NCBI GenBank assembly: GCA_038234715.1 | Contig: JBBQTD010000014.1 | Coordinates: 1 to 64,000 of the forward strand | DNA from: SZAS-103 sp038234715 | Lineage (GTDB): Bacteria; Pseudomonadota; Gammaproteobacteria; Xanthomonadales; Xanthomonadaceae | DNA length: 64,000 nt | Reading direction: 5' to 3' | Part shown: in pieces, positions 55,500-63,939 of the stretch | How the letters are laid out: the number at the start of each line of letters is the position of its first letter | Numbering within the stretch: position 1 is the stretch's first letter | The notes under the pieces: model-generated | Databases searched by the model: none | What the model was told of the DNA's origin: nothing | What the model saw: the letters and a program-made list of their open reading frames with translations, nothing else | Position numbers and translations under genes: made by a program

Positions 55500-57164
55500 T
55501 TACCGAACGGCTGCGCTTGCCACGACACGATTGCGCCCGTGATCCTTCGCGACATACTGAGCATCGTCAGCGTTGCGCAACCACGTGTCGGTGTTGTGGC
55601 TGCGCTCGTCGTCGAACATGCCGACACCGATGCTGATGGTGACACTCGCTGCCCCCCAACTGCGGAAAGCGCAAGGCCGCCACTTCGGCACGCAGGTGCT
55701 CGGCGAGGTGCAGGGCTGATTCGCCGCCCACCCGTGGGCACACGATTGCGAACTCCTCGCCACCCAAGCGCGCAATCGATCACTGCGTACCGATCGTCCG
55801 GAGCATGCAATCCACCTCGCCGCAGAGCACGAGGTCGCCGAACGAATGGCCGCCGCTGTCGTTGATGCGTTTGAAGTGATCCAGGTCGACGAGCATCGAT
55901 GCATGCTGGGCGGAGCCTGGCGGCCGAGACGTTGCGGGCACCGCATGCACACGCTGGACGAACCTACGGCGATTCTCCACGCCGGTCAGCGGATCGATCA
56001 GCGCCTGCGCACGCAACGCAGCGGCTTGGCGACGCTGTCCACGCAACAGCAGCAAGAGCAGCAGCGACACCGCGCCGAGCGCGAGCGCCGCACCGAACAC
56101 GATGCCGAAGCTCAGGCGTTGTCGCGAAACCAGGGAATCGCGGCGTTCGGAATCGGAACGCGCTGCCTTGATTGCGAGTTGAAACTTGTTGTCGCGCTCC
56201 AGCTCGTGGATGCGCGATTCCTTTTCGCGAGCCGCATAGAGCACATTGAGCGCTGATTCCTCGGCCTCGATTCCGGGTGCGCGTAGCGCCTTCTGCACCG
56301 CGACCATTTAGCGCTCTGCTGCCAGCGCCAGCTTCAGGTCCCCGGCTGACTCGGCGAGCTCGCTTTGCGTTCGCAACAGATCGGGCAGTATGCCGTCCTT
56401 GTGCGCAATGCGCGCTTCGCCAACAGTCGCTGCGATTTCAGAGGCTGCTGGCGCGTGTTGTCCCAGCGCGCTCAGGGCCCGGGCGATGTTTGCGCGCGAC
56501 AGCAGCGCATCGCTGAGCCGCCCACTGGCACTCTCGTCAGCCGGCGAAGCACGCGACAGTTCCAACGCTTCGCCCGGACGACCTGTCTTCAGGTTGATCT
56601 GCGCCATGTTGTCGCCAACCATCACTGCTTGCGAATGATCGCCAAGCGTCCGGTAGCGTTTGCGCGCCTGTTCGTAGACTGCGACCGCTTCAGCGCTGCG
56701 GCCAAGGACCTCCAATACGTTGCCCTCGTTGTTTTCGGCCTGTGCGAGATGCCATTCGTCGCCAATGCTCCGCCAAGATTCTTCGGCGGCGCGGCACGAC
56801 GGCAGGGCACACCGGTATCGCCGGCCATCGTGTACACGTCGCACACCTGAAATTTCACTAGCGCGCGGATAGCGGGATCGCTGCTGTCCTGTACGCGCGC
56901 GGCGGCGCGCAGGGCTTCAGATACGCCAGACGGATCGCCGTGTTCGATCTTGTGGTCCGCACGCAGGAATCCCGCGTACACCAGCGCGAGCCTGTCGCCG
57001 TGCGTGCTGCCCAGGCTGTCGAGGCGCGAGGTCGCTTCGGCCAGAGCGGCATCGTCGGTAGAATTGACTGCCGCATGACCCATCCACCAAAGCAGTTCGC
57101 GCTCGCCGTTCGGGTCGGCGTTGAACTGGCCGGAGTCGAGCATTGCGCGTCCTTGCTGGATCAA
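55500..57164 (-). pseudogene. Decayed TPR-GGDEF (diguanylate cyclase) gene
   Basis: A TPR-plus-membrane-helix GGDEF protein can be followed leftward through this region, but the frame is broken at least four times. The first segment (57164 down to about 56800) holds TPR-like helices. A frameshift near 56800 leads to SIGDEWHLAQAENNEGNVLEVLG. An in-frame TAA at 56308-56310 follows LALAAER. After it come the coiled segment, a membrane helix and ALIDPLTGVENRRRFVQR with VDLDHFKRINDSGGHSFGD. A TGA at 55780-55782 interrupts the line just before IARLGGEEFAIVCPRVGG. A further shift in a run of six C near 55650 is needed to reach SVTISIGVGMFDDERS and the end at 55500. Several lesions together make sequencing error unlikely. 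The 5' end is not resolved and may reach 57290. Confidence 0.82.
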
Positions 57165-57343
57165 TCCGTGCGGATCGCTCGCCGATGGACCGTCGGTACG
57201 CGTTCCTCATGGCCCGCAGTCCAGCCGCTACGCTGCTGCCGCAGATTGAGGCACTTCGCACAAATCGGGACTCGGGGCAGCCGGGTGCCCCGTGCTGAAC
57301 CAGCGCGTCGGGATGCCGTCCCCCAGCCGGTACAATTGGAGCC

Positions 57344-57673
57344 ATGCAAATCGGCCCCTACCGTATCGACTCGAACGTGATCCTGGCGCCGATGGCCGGA
57401 GTCACCGACAAACCGTTCCGGGTGCTGTGCAAGCAACTTGGCGCGGGCCTTTGCGTTTCGGAGATGACGAGTTCGGATCCCCGATTCTGGAGCACACGCA
57501 AGTCGATCCACCGCATGGACCACGTCGGCGAACCCGCCCCGGTGTCGGTACAGATTGCCGGCACCGTTCCGGAAGCTCTCGCGGACGCGGCCCGACACAA
57601 TGTAGAGCATGGCGCGCAACTGATCGACATCTCGACCTACGCGTTACATGACGTGGTAGTGACATCTTTCTAA
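57344..57673 (+). pseudogene. dusB: Truncated dusB, 5' fragment (96 codons), broken at the island junction
   Basis: The first 96 codons read like a normal tRNA-dihydrouridine synthase B: MQIGPYRIDSNVILAPMAGV, DKPFRVLCKQLGAG, VQIAGTVPEALADAARHNVE and HGAQLIDI. In family members this is followed by NMGCPAKKVCN with the catalytic Cys region. Here homology stops after LIDI at 57631 and 14 unrelated residues lead to a stop at 57673. The catalytic Cys and all of the barrel beyond strand four are missing, so the fragment cannot work. A TACAAT box ends seven bases before the ATG. My alignment gives 69 of 96 identical residues to the complete dusB at 62629-63627. Confidence 0.88.
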
Positions 57674-57758
57674 CCTGCATTCCAGCATGGGTTTGTCGAT
57701 TTCACTGCGTGTCATCGAATTCACCGAAAATCGATGACATTTCAGCCCGAATTGTCAC
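57660..57758. repeat. Inverted repeat and clustered TGTCA/TGACA motifs at the island's left end
   Basis: TGTCATCGA (57710-57718) and TCGATGACA (57731-57739) are perfect nine-base complements with a 12-base spacer. Further TGACAT at 57660-57665 and TGTCAC at 57753-57758 lie within the same 100 bases. Such arrays resemble transposase or recombinase binding sites at element ends, but this is only a guess. Confidence 0.5.
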
Positions 57759-57786
57759 CGCCAGAGGCGCCGGAACTGAAATGCTT

Positions 57787-60363
57787 CTAGAGATACGGAT
57801 CTGAAGAAATATCTCGCTCCGCGTCGAGAGTAAGCAACTCAGGCTTGATTCCAGTTCCTGCTAACACGGACGAAAACTCCGCAAACTTACCGCGCAACGC
57901 ATTGCTGTCTGCCTCCATCACAGCAATCATCGCAACATCCGGCCTAAGCTTCGCCATCGTCCGTGCCACGCCTCCAGGGTCTTTGAACTGACGCTCGGAT
58001 TGCTTCACCTCGCACATGCGGACGATGCCGCAATCGATCATTGTCAGATCGATGTCAGTCTCTTGCTGGCCTGCCTCAGCAGCAGCTTGATCGAAATAGA
58101 TATCCAACGGGCCTTCAAACCAAAAGGAACTGCCATTGCGCTGCTGAAATCGGCTTAGCACCCAGAACAGTGGTCCTATGCCATAGCGCTGCAATGCCTC
58201 GCGAACAAAGCCATTGAGCCGAAACTGCCATGCCTGATCGACTGGTGCTGGCCGGACGCTGTGACAGACTTCGCAAACGATGCCCGGCTTGAGATCTGCG
58301 ATGGCTACCCATGTACGGTGCAAACACTGCTTGCACTTGTGCTCGTAGCCTTGATGCAAGACACCCAGCTTGCATAAGCGCTGAACGGACCGGCGGAGTG
58401 CGGCCCCCCGCCTTCGGCTCTCATCGGCCGAGTCATGTCCATATCCCTGGGGGGCGGGATGAGTCTCATCAAATCGCTTCGCGAGCGACTTGAAGTCGTC
58501 CGCAAATTGGGTCCAGTTCAACGAGCGTACTGTCATTCGAACCTCATCCGACTCCTGAAGCACAATGTTGGATAGCGTGTGCAGTTGATTCGCGTCCGCA
58601 AGATTCAACTGGCGATCACCTATGCGCTGGCGGAGTTTGGACTTCATTTTCTCCTGACGCACTTCCGTTCTTTGATCAGTCGCCCCGTAGTCCTCAAGTT
58701 GCTTGCGCCAAAACTCATGAAGCAGAACGGAGCGAGCCGAATTCATGTCCCCGAACATCTGGTAGACGCCCCAGAAGTACTGACCGGCACTTGATCGTCT
58801 TGCTTCATAGCAAAGCTGGGGCTGGTTCGAATACTCCCCAAATCGTTCAAACGGCCTCCAGTCTCGCCCTCCTTGAAGACCAACCAAGATCGCATCGTGG
58901 TCCGTCGGCAACGTGATCTTCGGCAGGGCCACATTCGCTGCAGTGAAGAGTGTAAGAAGTCCTCCATTCGAAACGCGCGGATCGACGACTTCGCCATGCG
59001 GCTCTGTCAGTTGATAGCCTTGACGAAATGCTCGAGTGACACGAAGTCGGCGGGGGAGCTGCCAGCGGTGACGTATGTTTGAATAAGGCGAATGATCCAC
59101 TGACCGTTCGATGTCGAGATCAACTGCCCATGCGCCCGACAAAGGGCTCATTAAGGCTGTCGGAACATGCCGCAGGTGCTCTGGAACTGGGGAGGTCAGA
59201 CGTAACTCGTCCTCGATTGAGAACGATTCCTTCCACAAGCTCCGTGCCCCAATGCCTTGCTGTCCAACGACGAAAGCACCGTGTTCGAGTGATTTCGTAT
59301 CGGGCACGCATTCCGCGATGGAAGCCACATGCTCATGCCCATAGACGATCCAGCTTTGGCCATGACGCATTTGTTCAGCAAACGATGCCAAATCCTGGGC
59401 GCTCACGCTTGAAGAACGAAGAGTCGCCTTGTTTGGCCCGTTTCCGCTGTCGCCATTCACGTGATTTCTTCGATTCATGAAGTCGCGCAGCGCCGCAACG
59501 AAGACAAGGTCTTCAAAGTTCGCCCGCGGGATGCGCAGGTCGACGTCGCTGCCATCGCGCCATGGCGGCATCAGCGCACGGGCGTTCCAATAGATCAGGC
59601 GGTCAACTACGGTATCGCCGATAACGATGTTAAAGGTCTCTCCCCAGCGACGAGAGCGCAGATCAGTCCGTGGAGTCTGGAGTGCTGATAGCTGAGCCAC
59701 ACCGACCACTCGGCGATCTCGTGTCATGGTCGCTAGCAGCGTACCTGCGTCTGCAACGGTCTCCTCGGCGCCGTGGATGTAGCGCTGTCGAGGTTGTAAT
59801 TCATCTTGAGCAACAACGACCAGCGCTGATCCATAACCCGAAAGGATACTGCGCATGGAGTTTCGAAGCTGCGCCGACATGAATCCGAAACTGTCGGCTA
59901 GAAAGCGATCTTCTTTCCTGCTGCCCATTGCGTCAACGAGGCGTGCACTACGAGTTCCGTCTGAGGTGTTCCATTGACCAGCAATCGGCAGCACTGTTCC
60001 CACGGCAAGTGGCGAGACATGCGGGGTCGGACGATGGTCAACGTGAGCGGTGTCGCTTCCTCGCCAATGATGCTGAAGCGCAAAGGGGTACAGAACCTCG
60101 TGCAGCTCCACCTGCTTGGCCAGTGGCAGATCGACATAGGAATAGATTAGGTCCGGGTCAAACACTTTTAGCCATGACAAGTACGTAGCCATCGGCTCCC
60201 CATTCGTGCAGGGAACGACCAGTGAAAACCGGCCGCCCCAAATCGAAAAGGAATAGTCGAAAATCGCATCGAGAATTGGATGCGATGATTCATCAAGGTC
60301 AACAAAAAAAGCCAGCCGAATAGACCTGGCTCGGCTCAACACTTGGGTCTGTGCCTTCTCCAT
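57787..60363 (-). CDS. Zinc-ribbon/PD-(D/E)xK-like nuclease, large island protein
   Basis: The 858-residue protein has no name I can give with certainty. The first 670 residues show no clear domain; the N-terminus includes GGRFSLVVPCTNGEPMATYL and FDPDLIYSYVDLPLA. A zinc ribbon follows (CKQC near 677-680, CEVC near 697-700), and then a C-terminal PD-(D/E)xK-like nuclease core: DIDLTMID (Asp near 770-772), a strand, CEVKQSERQF (Glu 785, Lys 787) and DVAMIAVMEAD. The start ATG at 60363 is set by AAGGAG at 60370-60375. A GTG at 60369 would overlap that ribosome binding site. It is divergent from the TcmP gene. Function is unknown. A role in defence is inference. Confidence 0.78.
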   Translation of the reverse strand: MEKAQTQVLSRARSIRLAFFVDLDESSHPILDAIFDYSFSIWGGRFSLVVPCTNGEPMATYLSWLKVFDPDLIYSYVDLPLAKQVELHEVLYPFALQHHWRGSDTAHVDHRPTPHVSPLAVGTVLPIAGQWNTSDGTRSARLVDAMGSRKEDRFLADSFGFMSAQLRNSMRSILSGYGSALVVVAQDELQPRQRYIHGAEETVADAGTLLATMTRDRRVVGVAQLSALQTPRTDLRSRRWGETFNIVIGDTVVDRLIYWNARALMPPWRDGSDVDLRIPRANFEDLVFVAALRDFMNRRNHVNGDSGNGPNKATLRSSSVSAQDLASFAEQMRHGQSWIVYGHEHVASIAECVPDTKSLEHGAFVVGQQGIGARSLWKESFSIEDELRLTSPVPEHLRHVPTALMSPLSGAWAVDLDIERSVDHSPYSNIRHRWQLPRRLRVTRAFRQGYQLTEPHGEVVDPRVSNGGLLTLFTAANVALPKITLPTDHDAILVGLQGGRDWRPFERFGEYSNQPQLCYEARRSSAGQYFWGVYQMFGDMNSARSVLLHEFWRKQLEDYGATDQRTEVRQEKMKSKLRQRIGDRQLNLADANQLHTLSNIVLQESDEVRMTVRSLNWTQFADDFKSLAKRFDETHPAPQGYGHDSADESRRRGAALRRSVQRLCKLGVLHQGYEHKCKQCLHRTWVAIADLKPGIVCEVCHSVRPAPVDQAWQFRLNGFVREALQRYGIGPLFWVLSRFQQRNGSSFWFEGPLDIYFDQAAAEAGQQETDIDLTMIDCGIVRMCEVKQSERQFKDPGGVARTMAKLRPDVAMIAVMEADSNALRGKFAEFSSVLAGTGIKPELLTLDAERDISSDPYL

Positions 60364-60375
60364 ACGCACTCCTTC

Positions 60376-60663
60376 TTAGAAGAGCTTACCTCGTCGTGCG
60401 TCGATGTTGACTGCATTCCATCGATACAGCACCTTGAGACCACAAGGTAACGCATGGAGAATGCCGCGCATCTCGGACACGGGTGCGCAAGCACGGTCGC
60501 CTTCGCGTAACGTACAGCGTTGGCAACGCGACACACACCTTGCAGCAACAGTGGTCGTTTCCGGGGAGCAGGCGGACGATGGTAGGCCTGAGAAGTGTGC
60601 AGCGCGCATGGCTACCGGCACCTCCCGCCTTCCTAAGGGTTGATGGCAGCGATATGGCTCCAC
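60376..60663 (-). CDS. Possible small Cys-rich protein upstream of the nuclease gene
   Basis: A GTG start at 60663 with an AGGA ribosome binding site about eight bases away opens a 95-codon frame that ends at a TAA overlapping the Shine-Dalgarno sequence of the nuclease gene, suggesting coupling. The product has seven cysteines, including CVSRCQRC (43-50), a C-x3-C-x2-C pattern, and a C-terminal block GILHALPCGLKVLYRWNAV. It is too short to be a radical SAM enzyme and could bind zinc. No homology is recognised. The 342-bp gap would otherwise be a divergent promoter region. Confidence 0.4.
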   Translation of the reverse strand: MEPYRCHQPLGRREVPVAMRAAHFSGLPSSACSPETTTVAARCVSRCQRCTLREGDRACAPVSEMRGILHALPCGLKVLYRWNAVNIDARRGKLF

Positions 60664-60711
60664 TGAGCAATTCCTGCCATTCTCAGCGAGTGGGATCTCT
60701 TAGGTGGTGGC

Positions 60712-61866
60712 ATGGCTGACCTGACTGACTACGCTGATCGAGAGCAGGCATGGGTCAAGCACTGGATGCTTCGCAAGTACCTTGAGCGGCTCATCCTGAA
60801 AGTCGGAACGAAGTGGAAGCGATTCGTCTACATTGCCGGATTTGCAGGGCCGTGGGGCTCGAAGACTGAGAACCTCTCAGATACGTCATTCGGAATTGCA
60901 ATCGAAGTGATGCGGTCCTGTCAGGGCAAGTTAGCTGAACGCGCCAGGTCAATCCCCATGCGCGCTGCATTCTTTGAAAAGGATCGGCGCCGTTCTGCTC
61001 GGCTGATGCAGTACGCAAAGGAACACTCGACTGAAAGCTTGTCGATCGAGGCGTATCACGCCAACTTCATGGACCAAATTGACGCGATTTCTGATGAACT
61101 GCGCGACGACGATTTCGCATTCATCCTGCTAGACCCAAAGGGATACAAGGAGATGGCCCCTGGCAGACTAGCACCGGTCCTTCGCAAGCGCGGAGTAGAG
61201 GTCCTTATCAACGTAATGTGGGACTTCATGAATCGGTTTTGGAGCACCGAACAGGCTCCGGTTTTGGACGATATCTTCGGCGCAGATCGCCACGAACGCT
61301 GCAGCAAGGAAAACCTTGAGCATGATGCCAGTCGACTCTATGCCGAGCGACTTCGCAACGCTGCAGGTGTCAATGGCGGGCGTCTCTACGCAGCGACATT
61401 CCCCGTCCAACATCCGACAAAGTCGCGGACGCACTACTTCCTTGTTTACGCCACGCATGCATCTATTGGCCTGCTGACATTCGACGAGGTGGCTGAAGCT
61501 ACTTGGCACGAGCAGGCATTGACGAAAGCAAGAACGGCTGTGAGGCTGCAATCGGCTGGCGCCGACCTCTTCGGCGGCGACGTTCATGACGTGAAGTATG
61601 AGCGCCCTGTGAACCGGGCAGCACTGAGGGACGCGTGGCTGGAGATGATGCCGGCCGCAGGCGATAGCATCACGGTAACTCAAGATGTCATGGCTGGATT
61701 GCTCGAAAGGTGTGGATGCGTGACATCTGACCTTCAGTCTGCAGCGATGCGGCTGATCGAGGATGGAGTAATCGTCAATTCGTCCATTGACAGGTCGGTG
61801 CAGCGACGTCGGACGAAGAATGCTGTCGTTCTAAAGAACCAGGAATTATTGAGGAGGTTGCGATGA
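60712..61866 (+). CDS. tcmP: Three-Cys-motif partner protein TcmP
   Basis: The 384-residue protein contains YIAGFAGPWGSKTENLSDTS near residue 43, then FAFILLDPKGYKEM near residue 138 and LRKRGVEVLINVMWDFMNRFW, the pattern I know from the TcmP family (TIGR04474), the regular partner of three-Cys-motif proteins. The FAGPWG and LLDPKG segments recall a methyltransferase fold, but no activity is proven for the family. A start at 60712 is preceded by AGGTGGTG. It overlaps the next gene by four bases (ATGA at 61863-61866), so the two products are made together. Confidence 0.85.
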   Translation: MADLTDYADREQAWVKHWMLRKYLERLILKVGTKWKRFVYIAGFAGPWGSKTENLSDTSFGIAIEVMRSCQGKLAERARSIPMRAAFFEKDRRRSARLMQYAKEHSTESLSIEAYHANFMDQIDAISDELRDDDFAFILLDPKGYKEMAPGRLAPVLRKRGVEVLINVMWDFMNRFWSTEQAPVLDDIFGADRHERCSKENLEHDASRLYAERLRNAAGVNGGRLYAATFPVQHPTKSRTHYFLVYATHASIGLLTFDEVAEATWHEQALTKARTAVRLQSAGADLFGGDVHDVKYERPVNRAALRDAWLEMMPAAGDSITVTQDVMAGLLERCGCVTSDLQSAAMRLIEDGVIVNSSIDRSVQRRRTKNAVVLKNQELLRRLR

Positions 61867-62618
61867 CCACAATCTCCAAGATCGAGTGGACGGAAGCGAC
61901 TTGGAATCCCGTGGTCGGTTGTACAAAGCTATCGGCAGGGTGCAAGCATTGTTACGCCGAGGTGATGGCAAAGCGACTTCAGGCAATGGGTGCGCCAGGA
62001 TACGAGCAAGGCTTTCGCAAGATCCGCACGCTGCCGGAGCGACTTGCAGAGCCACTTCGTCGTCGAAAGCCGACGGTGTACTTCGTCAATTCGATGAGTG
62101 ACCTGTTTCATTCTGGAGTGCCGGAGTCTTTTATCGACCGGGTGTTTCAGACTATGCGTGTTGCCGACTGGCATACCTTCCAAGTGCTAACGAAGCGAGC
62201 AGAGCGCGTAGCCGACTACACCGCTGAACATGACGTTCCAGACCACGTTTGGATTGGCGTATCGGTCGAGAACAAGCGCCACGGCGTCCCACGCATTGAT
62301 CACTTACGCCGGGTGCCGGCAAAGACTCGCTTCCTTAGCGTCGAGCCATTGCTCGAAGATGTAGGCGACCTAGATTTGCGTGGCATCCACTGGGTGATTG
62401 TCGGAGGTGAGTCCGGTCATGGTGCACGTCCGATGAAAGCCGAATGGGTGAGGCGGGTCCAAATGGCTTGCCAGGATCAAGGCGTGCAATTCTTTTTCAA
62501 GCAGTGGGGTGCATTCGGTGCAGATGGCGTACGTCGTTCGAAGAAGGCCAATGGCCGGCTACTCGACGGCGGCAAATGGGACGCCATGCCGATCGACGAC
62601 AGATTGGCACAAGCCTAG
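61863..62618 (+). CDS. Three-Cys-motif (DUF5131, phage Gp37/Gp68-like) protein
   Basis: The 251-residue protein begins with KIEWTEATWNPVVGCTKLSAG and holds Cys20, Cys27 and Cys30 (C-x6-C-x2-C), the motif that gives the family its name. Further conserved blocks are PTVYFVNSMSDLFH, FQVLTKRAERV and GGESGHGARPM. The pattern is reminiscent of radical SAM enzymes, but the spacing differs from Cx3Cx2C. It is coupled to tcmP by an ATGA overlap, the family's hallmark arrangement. The biochemical activity is unknown. It is convergent with dusB, with ten bases between them. Confidence 0.87.
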   Translation: MTTISKIEWTEATWNPVVGCTKLSAGCKHCYAEVMAKRLQAMGAPGYEQGFRKIRTLPERLAEPLRRRKPTVYFVNSMSDLFHSGVPESFIDRVFQTMRVADWHTFQVLTKRAERVADYTAEHDVPDHVWIGVSVENKRHGVPRIDHLRRVPAKTRFLSVEPLLEDVGDLDLRGIHWVIVGGESGHGARPMKAEWVRRVQMACQDQGVQFFFKQWGAFGADGVRRSKKANGRLLDGGKWDAMPIDDRLAQA

Positions 62619-62628
62619 TCTGGCCGAT

Positions 62629-63627
62629 CTATGCGGCCAGCGGAGCCGCAGCCAACTGGCCCGACTCAAGCGCATCAAAATACTTTGCGGCAAGATACTT
62701 CTGATCGGCTGCCGTCTCTGCGGAATTGACCACGCTCCGGAATGCAGCGTTCTCCGAGCGATCCTTGGCATACCAACCCAAGTGCTTTCGGGCAATACGC
62801 ACGCCCGCCTGTTCGCCATAGTGAACATATAAGTGTTCGAGATGGCCGAGGAGTATCGCCCCGACCTCGCGTGGACTGAGCTCTGGCAGACGCTCGCCGG
62901 TGCTTAGGAAGTGGGCGATCTCTTGGAAAATCCATGGCCGGCCCTGCGCAGCGCGACCGATCATCAACGCGTCGGCTCCCGTGAGCTGCAGGACTTCTCG
63001 TGCCTTCTCTGGGCTGGTGATGTCGCCATTTACGAGTACTGGGATACCCACGGCCTGCTTAATCGAGGCAACAGTTTCGTACTCGGCTTCACCGTTGTAG
63101 TGCATGTCACGTGTACGACCATGTACAGCGAGCGCCTTAATGCCAGAATCCTCGGCGATCCTAGCGATCCGGATGCCGTTCTTGTTCTCGCGATTCCAGC
63201 CAGTTCGGATCTTCAGCGTGACCGGAACGTCGACTGCGCTCACGACTGCAGAAAGGATTCGCCCCACCAACTCCTCGTCTTGAAGAAGTGCCGATCCGGC
63301 CCAGGAATTGCAGACTTTCTTAGCAGGACAGCCCATGTTTATGTCGATAACTTGGGCTCCGTGGTCCACGTTATAGCGCGCTGCATCAGCGAGAAATTTC
63401 GGATCTGCGCCGGCGATTTGCACGCCGATGGGCTCCGGCTCGCCAGCGTGATCCATCCTCCAAACGCTCTTCTTCGTCTTCCACAAGCGGGGGTCGGAAG
63501 TCGTCATCTCCGACACGGCGTAGCCCGCGCCCAGTTGCTTGCAGAGCAGACGGAAAGGCTTGTCAGTGACCCCCGCCATCGGCGCAAGGACAAGCGGCGG
63601 GTCTATCAGGTAGGTTCCTAGCTGCAT
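62629..63627 (-). CDS. dusB: tRNA-dihydrouridine synthase B (complete, island copy)
   Basis: The 332-residue flavoenzyme reduces uridines in tRNA (U17 class). It carries LAPMAGVTDKPFR, VIDINMGCPAKKVCNSWAGSALL with the catalytic Cys in KKVC, IRTGWNREN, VHGRTRDMHYNGEAEY and LMIGRAAQGRPWIFQEI, so it looks fully functional. Compared with the broken copy at 57344 it differs in codon use and at about 27 of the first 96 residues, so it is not the displaced 3' part. It lies on the opposite strand inside the island and presumably supplies DusB activity. Confidence 0.95.
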   Translation of the reverse strand: MQLGTYLIDPPLVLAPMAGVTDKPFRLLCKQLGAGYAVSEMTTSDPRLWKTKKSVWRMDHAGEPEPIGVQIAGADPKFLADAARYNVDHGAQVIDINMGCPAKKVCNSWAGSALLQDEELVGRILSAVVSAVDVPVTLKIRTGWNRENKNGIRIARIAEDSGIKALAVHGRTRDMHYNGEAEYETVASIKQAVGIPVLVNGDITSPEKAREVLQLTGADALMIGRAAQGRPWIFQEIAHFLSTGERLPELSPREVGAILLGHLEHLYVHYGEQAGVRIARKHLGWYAKDRSENAAFRSVVNSAETAADQKYLAAKYFDALESGQLAAAPLAA

Positions 63628-63939
63628 GGCGTGAGGGCTACTTCTCTCACTTGGCGGAAACGAGCTTCACAGCCCTTGGGATGTAGATCATACCGTCAAT
63701 GGTCCCATCCGGATGCGCTTAAGTGCTCCATCAGCCACGACCATTGGTAGCGCCACATAGCCGCAGTCAGGACGCGACGCGATCAGCAATCGCCGAAACA
63801 CCCGTTCTAGCCGACCGAGAACCCTACCAGCGGGCTCATCGCAGAAGTGGATGCGACCATTCTCTAACTTCAATTCTGCGCATGGAGCCCATCAAGGTGA
63901 AGTCGAGTACGCTTGCCTGTACCGTATGCCCTTCCAGAC
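63628..63939. other. Intergenic stretch right of the island dusB
   Basis: These 312 bases contain a TTG-initiated 61-codon minus-strand frame (63688-63873, LENGRIHFCDEPAGRVLGRLE) and a plus-strand frame, neither with a good start signal. It is probably the promoter region for dusB and the following gene. Confidence 0.35.

Noticed and set aside
63688..63873. 61-codon minus-strand frame right of dusB
   Set aside because: It starts only with TTG right after a stop and has no ribosome binding site.
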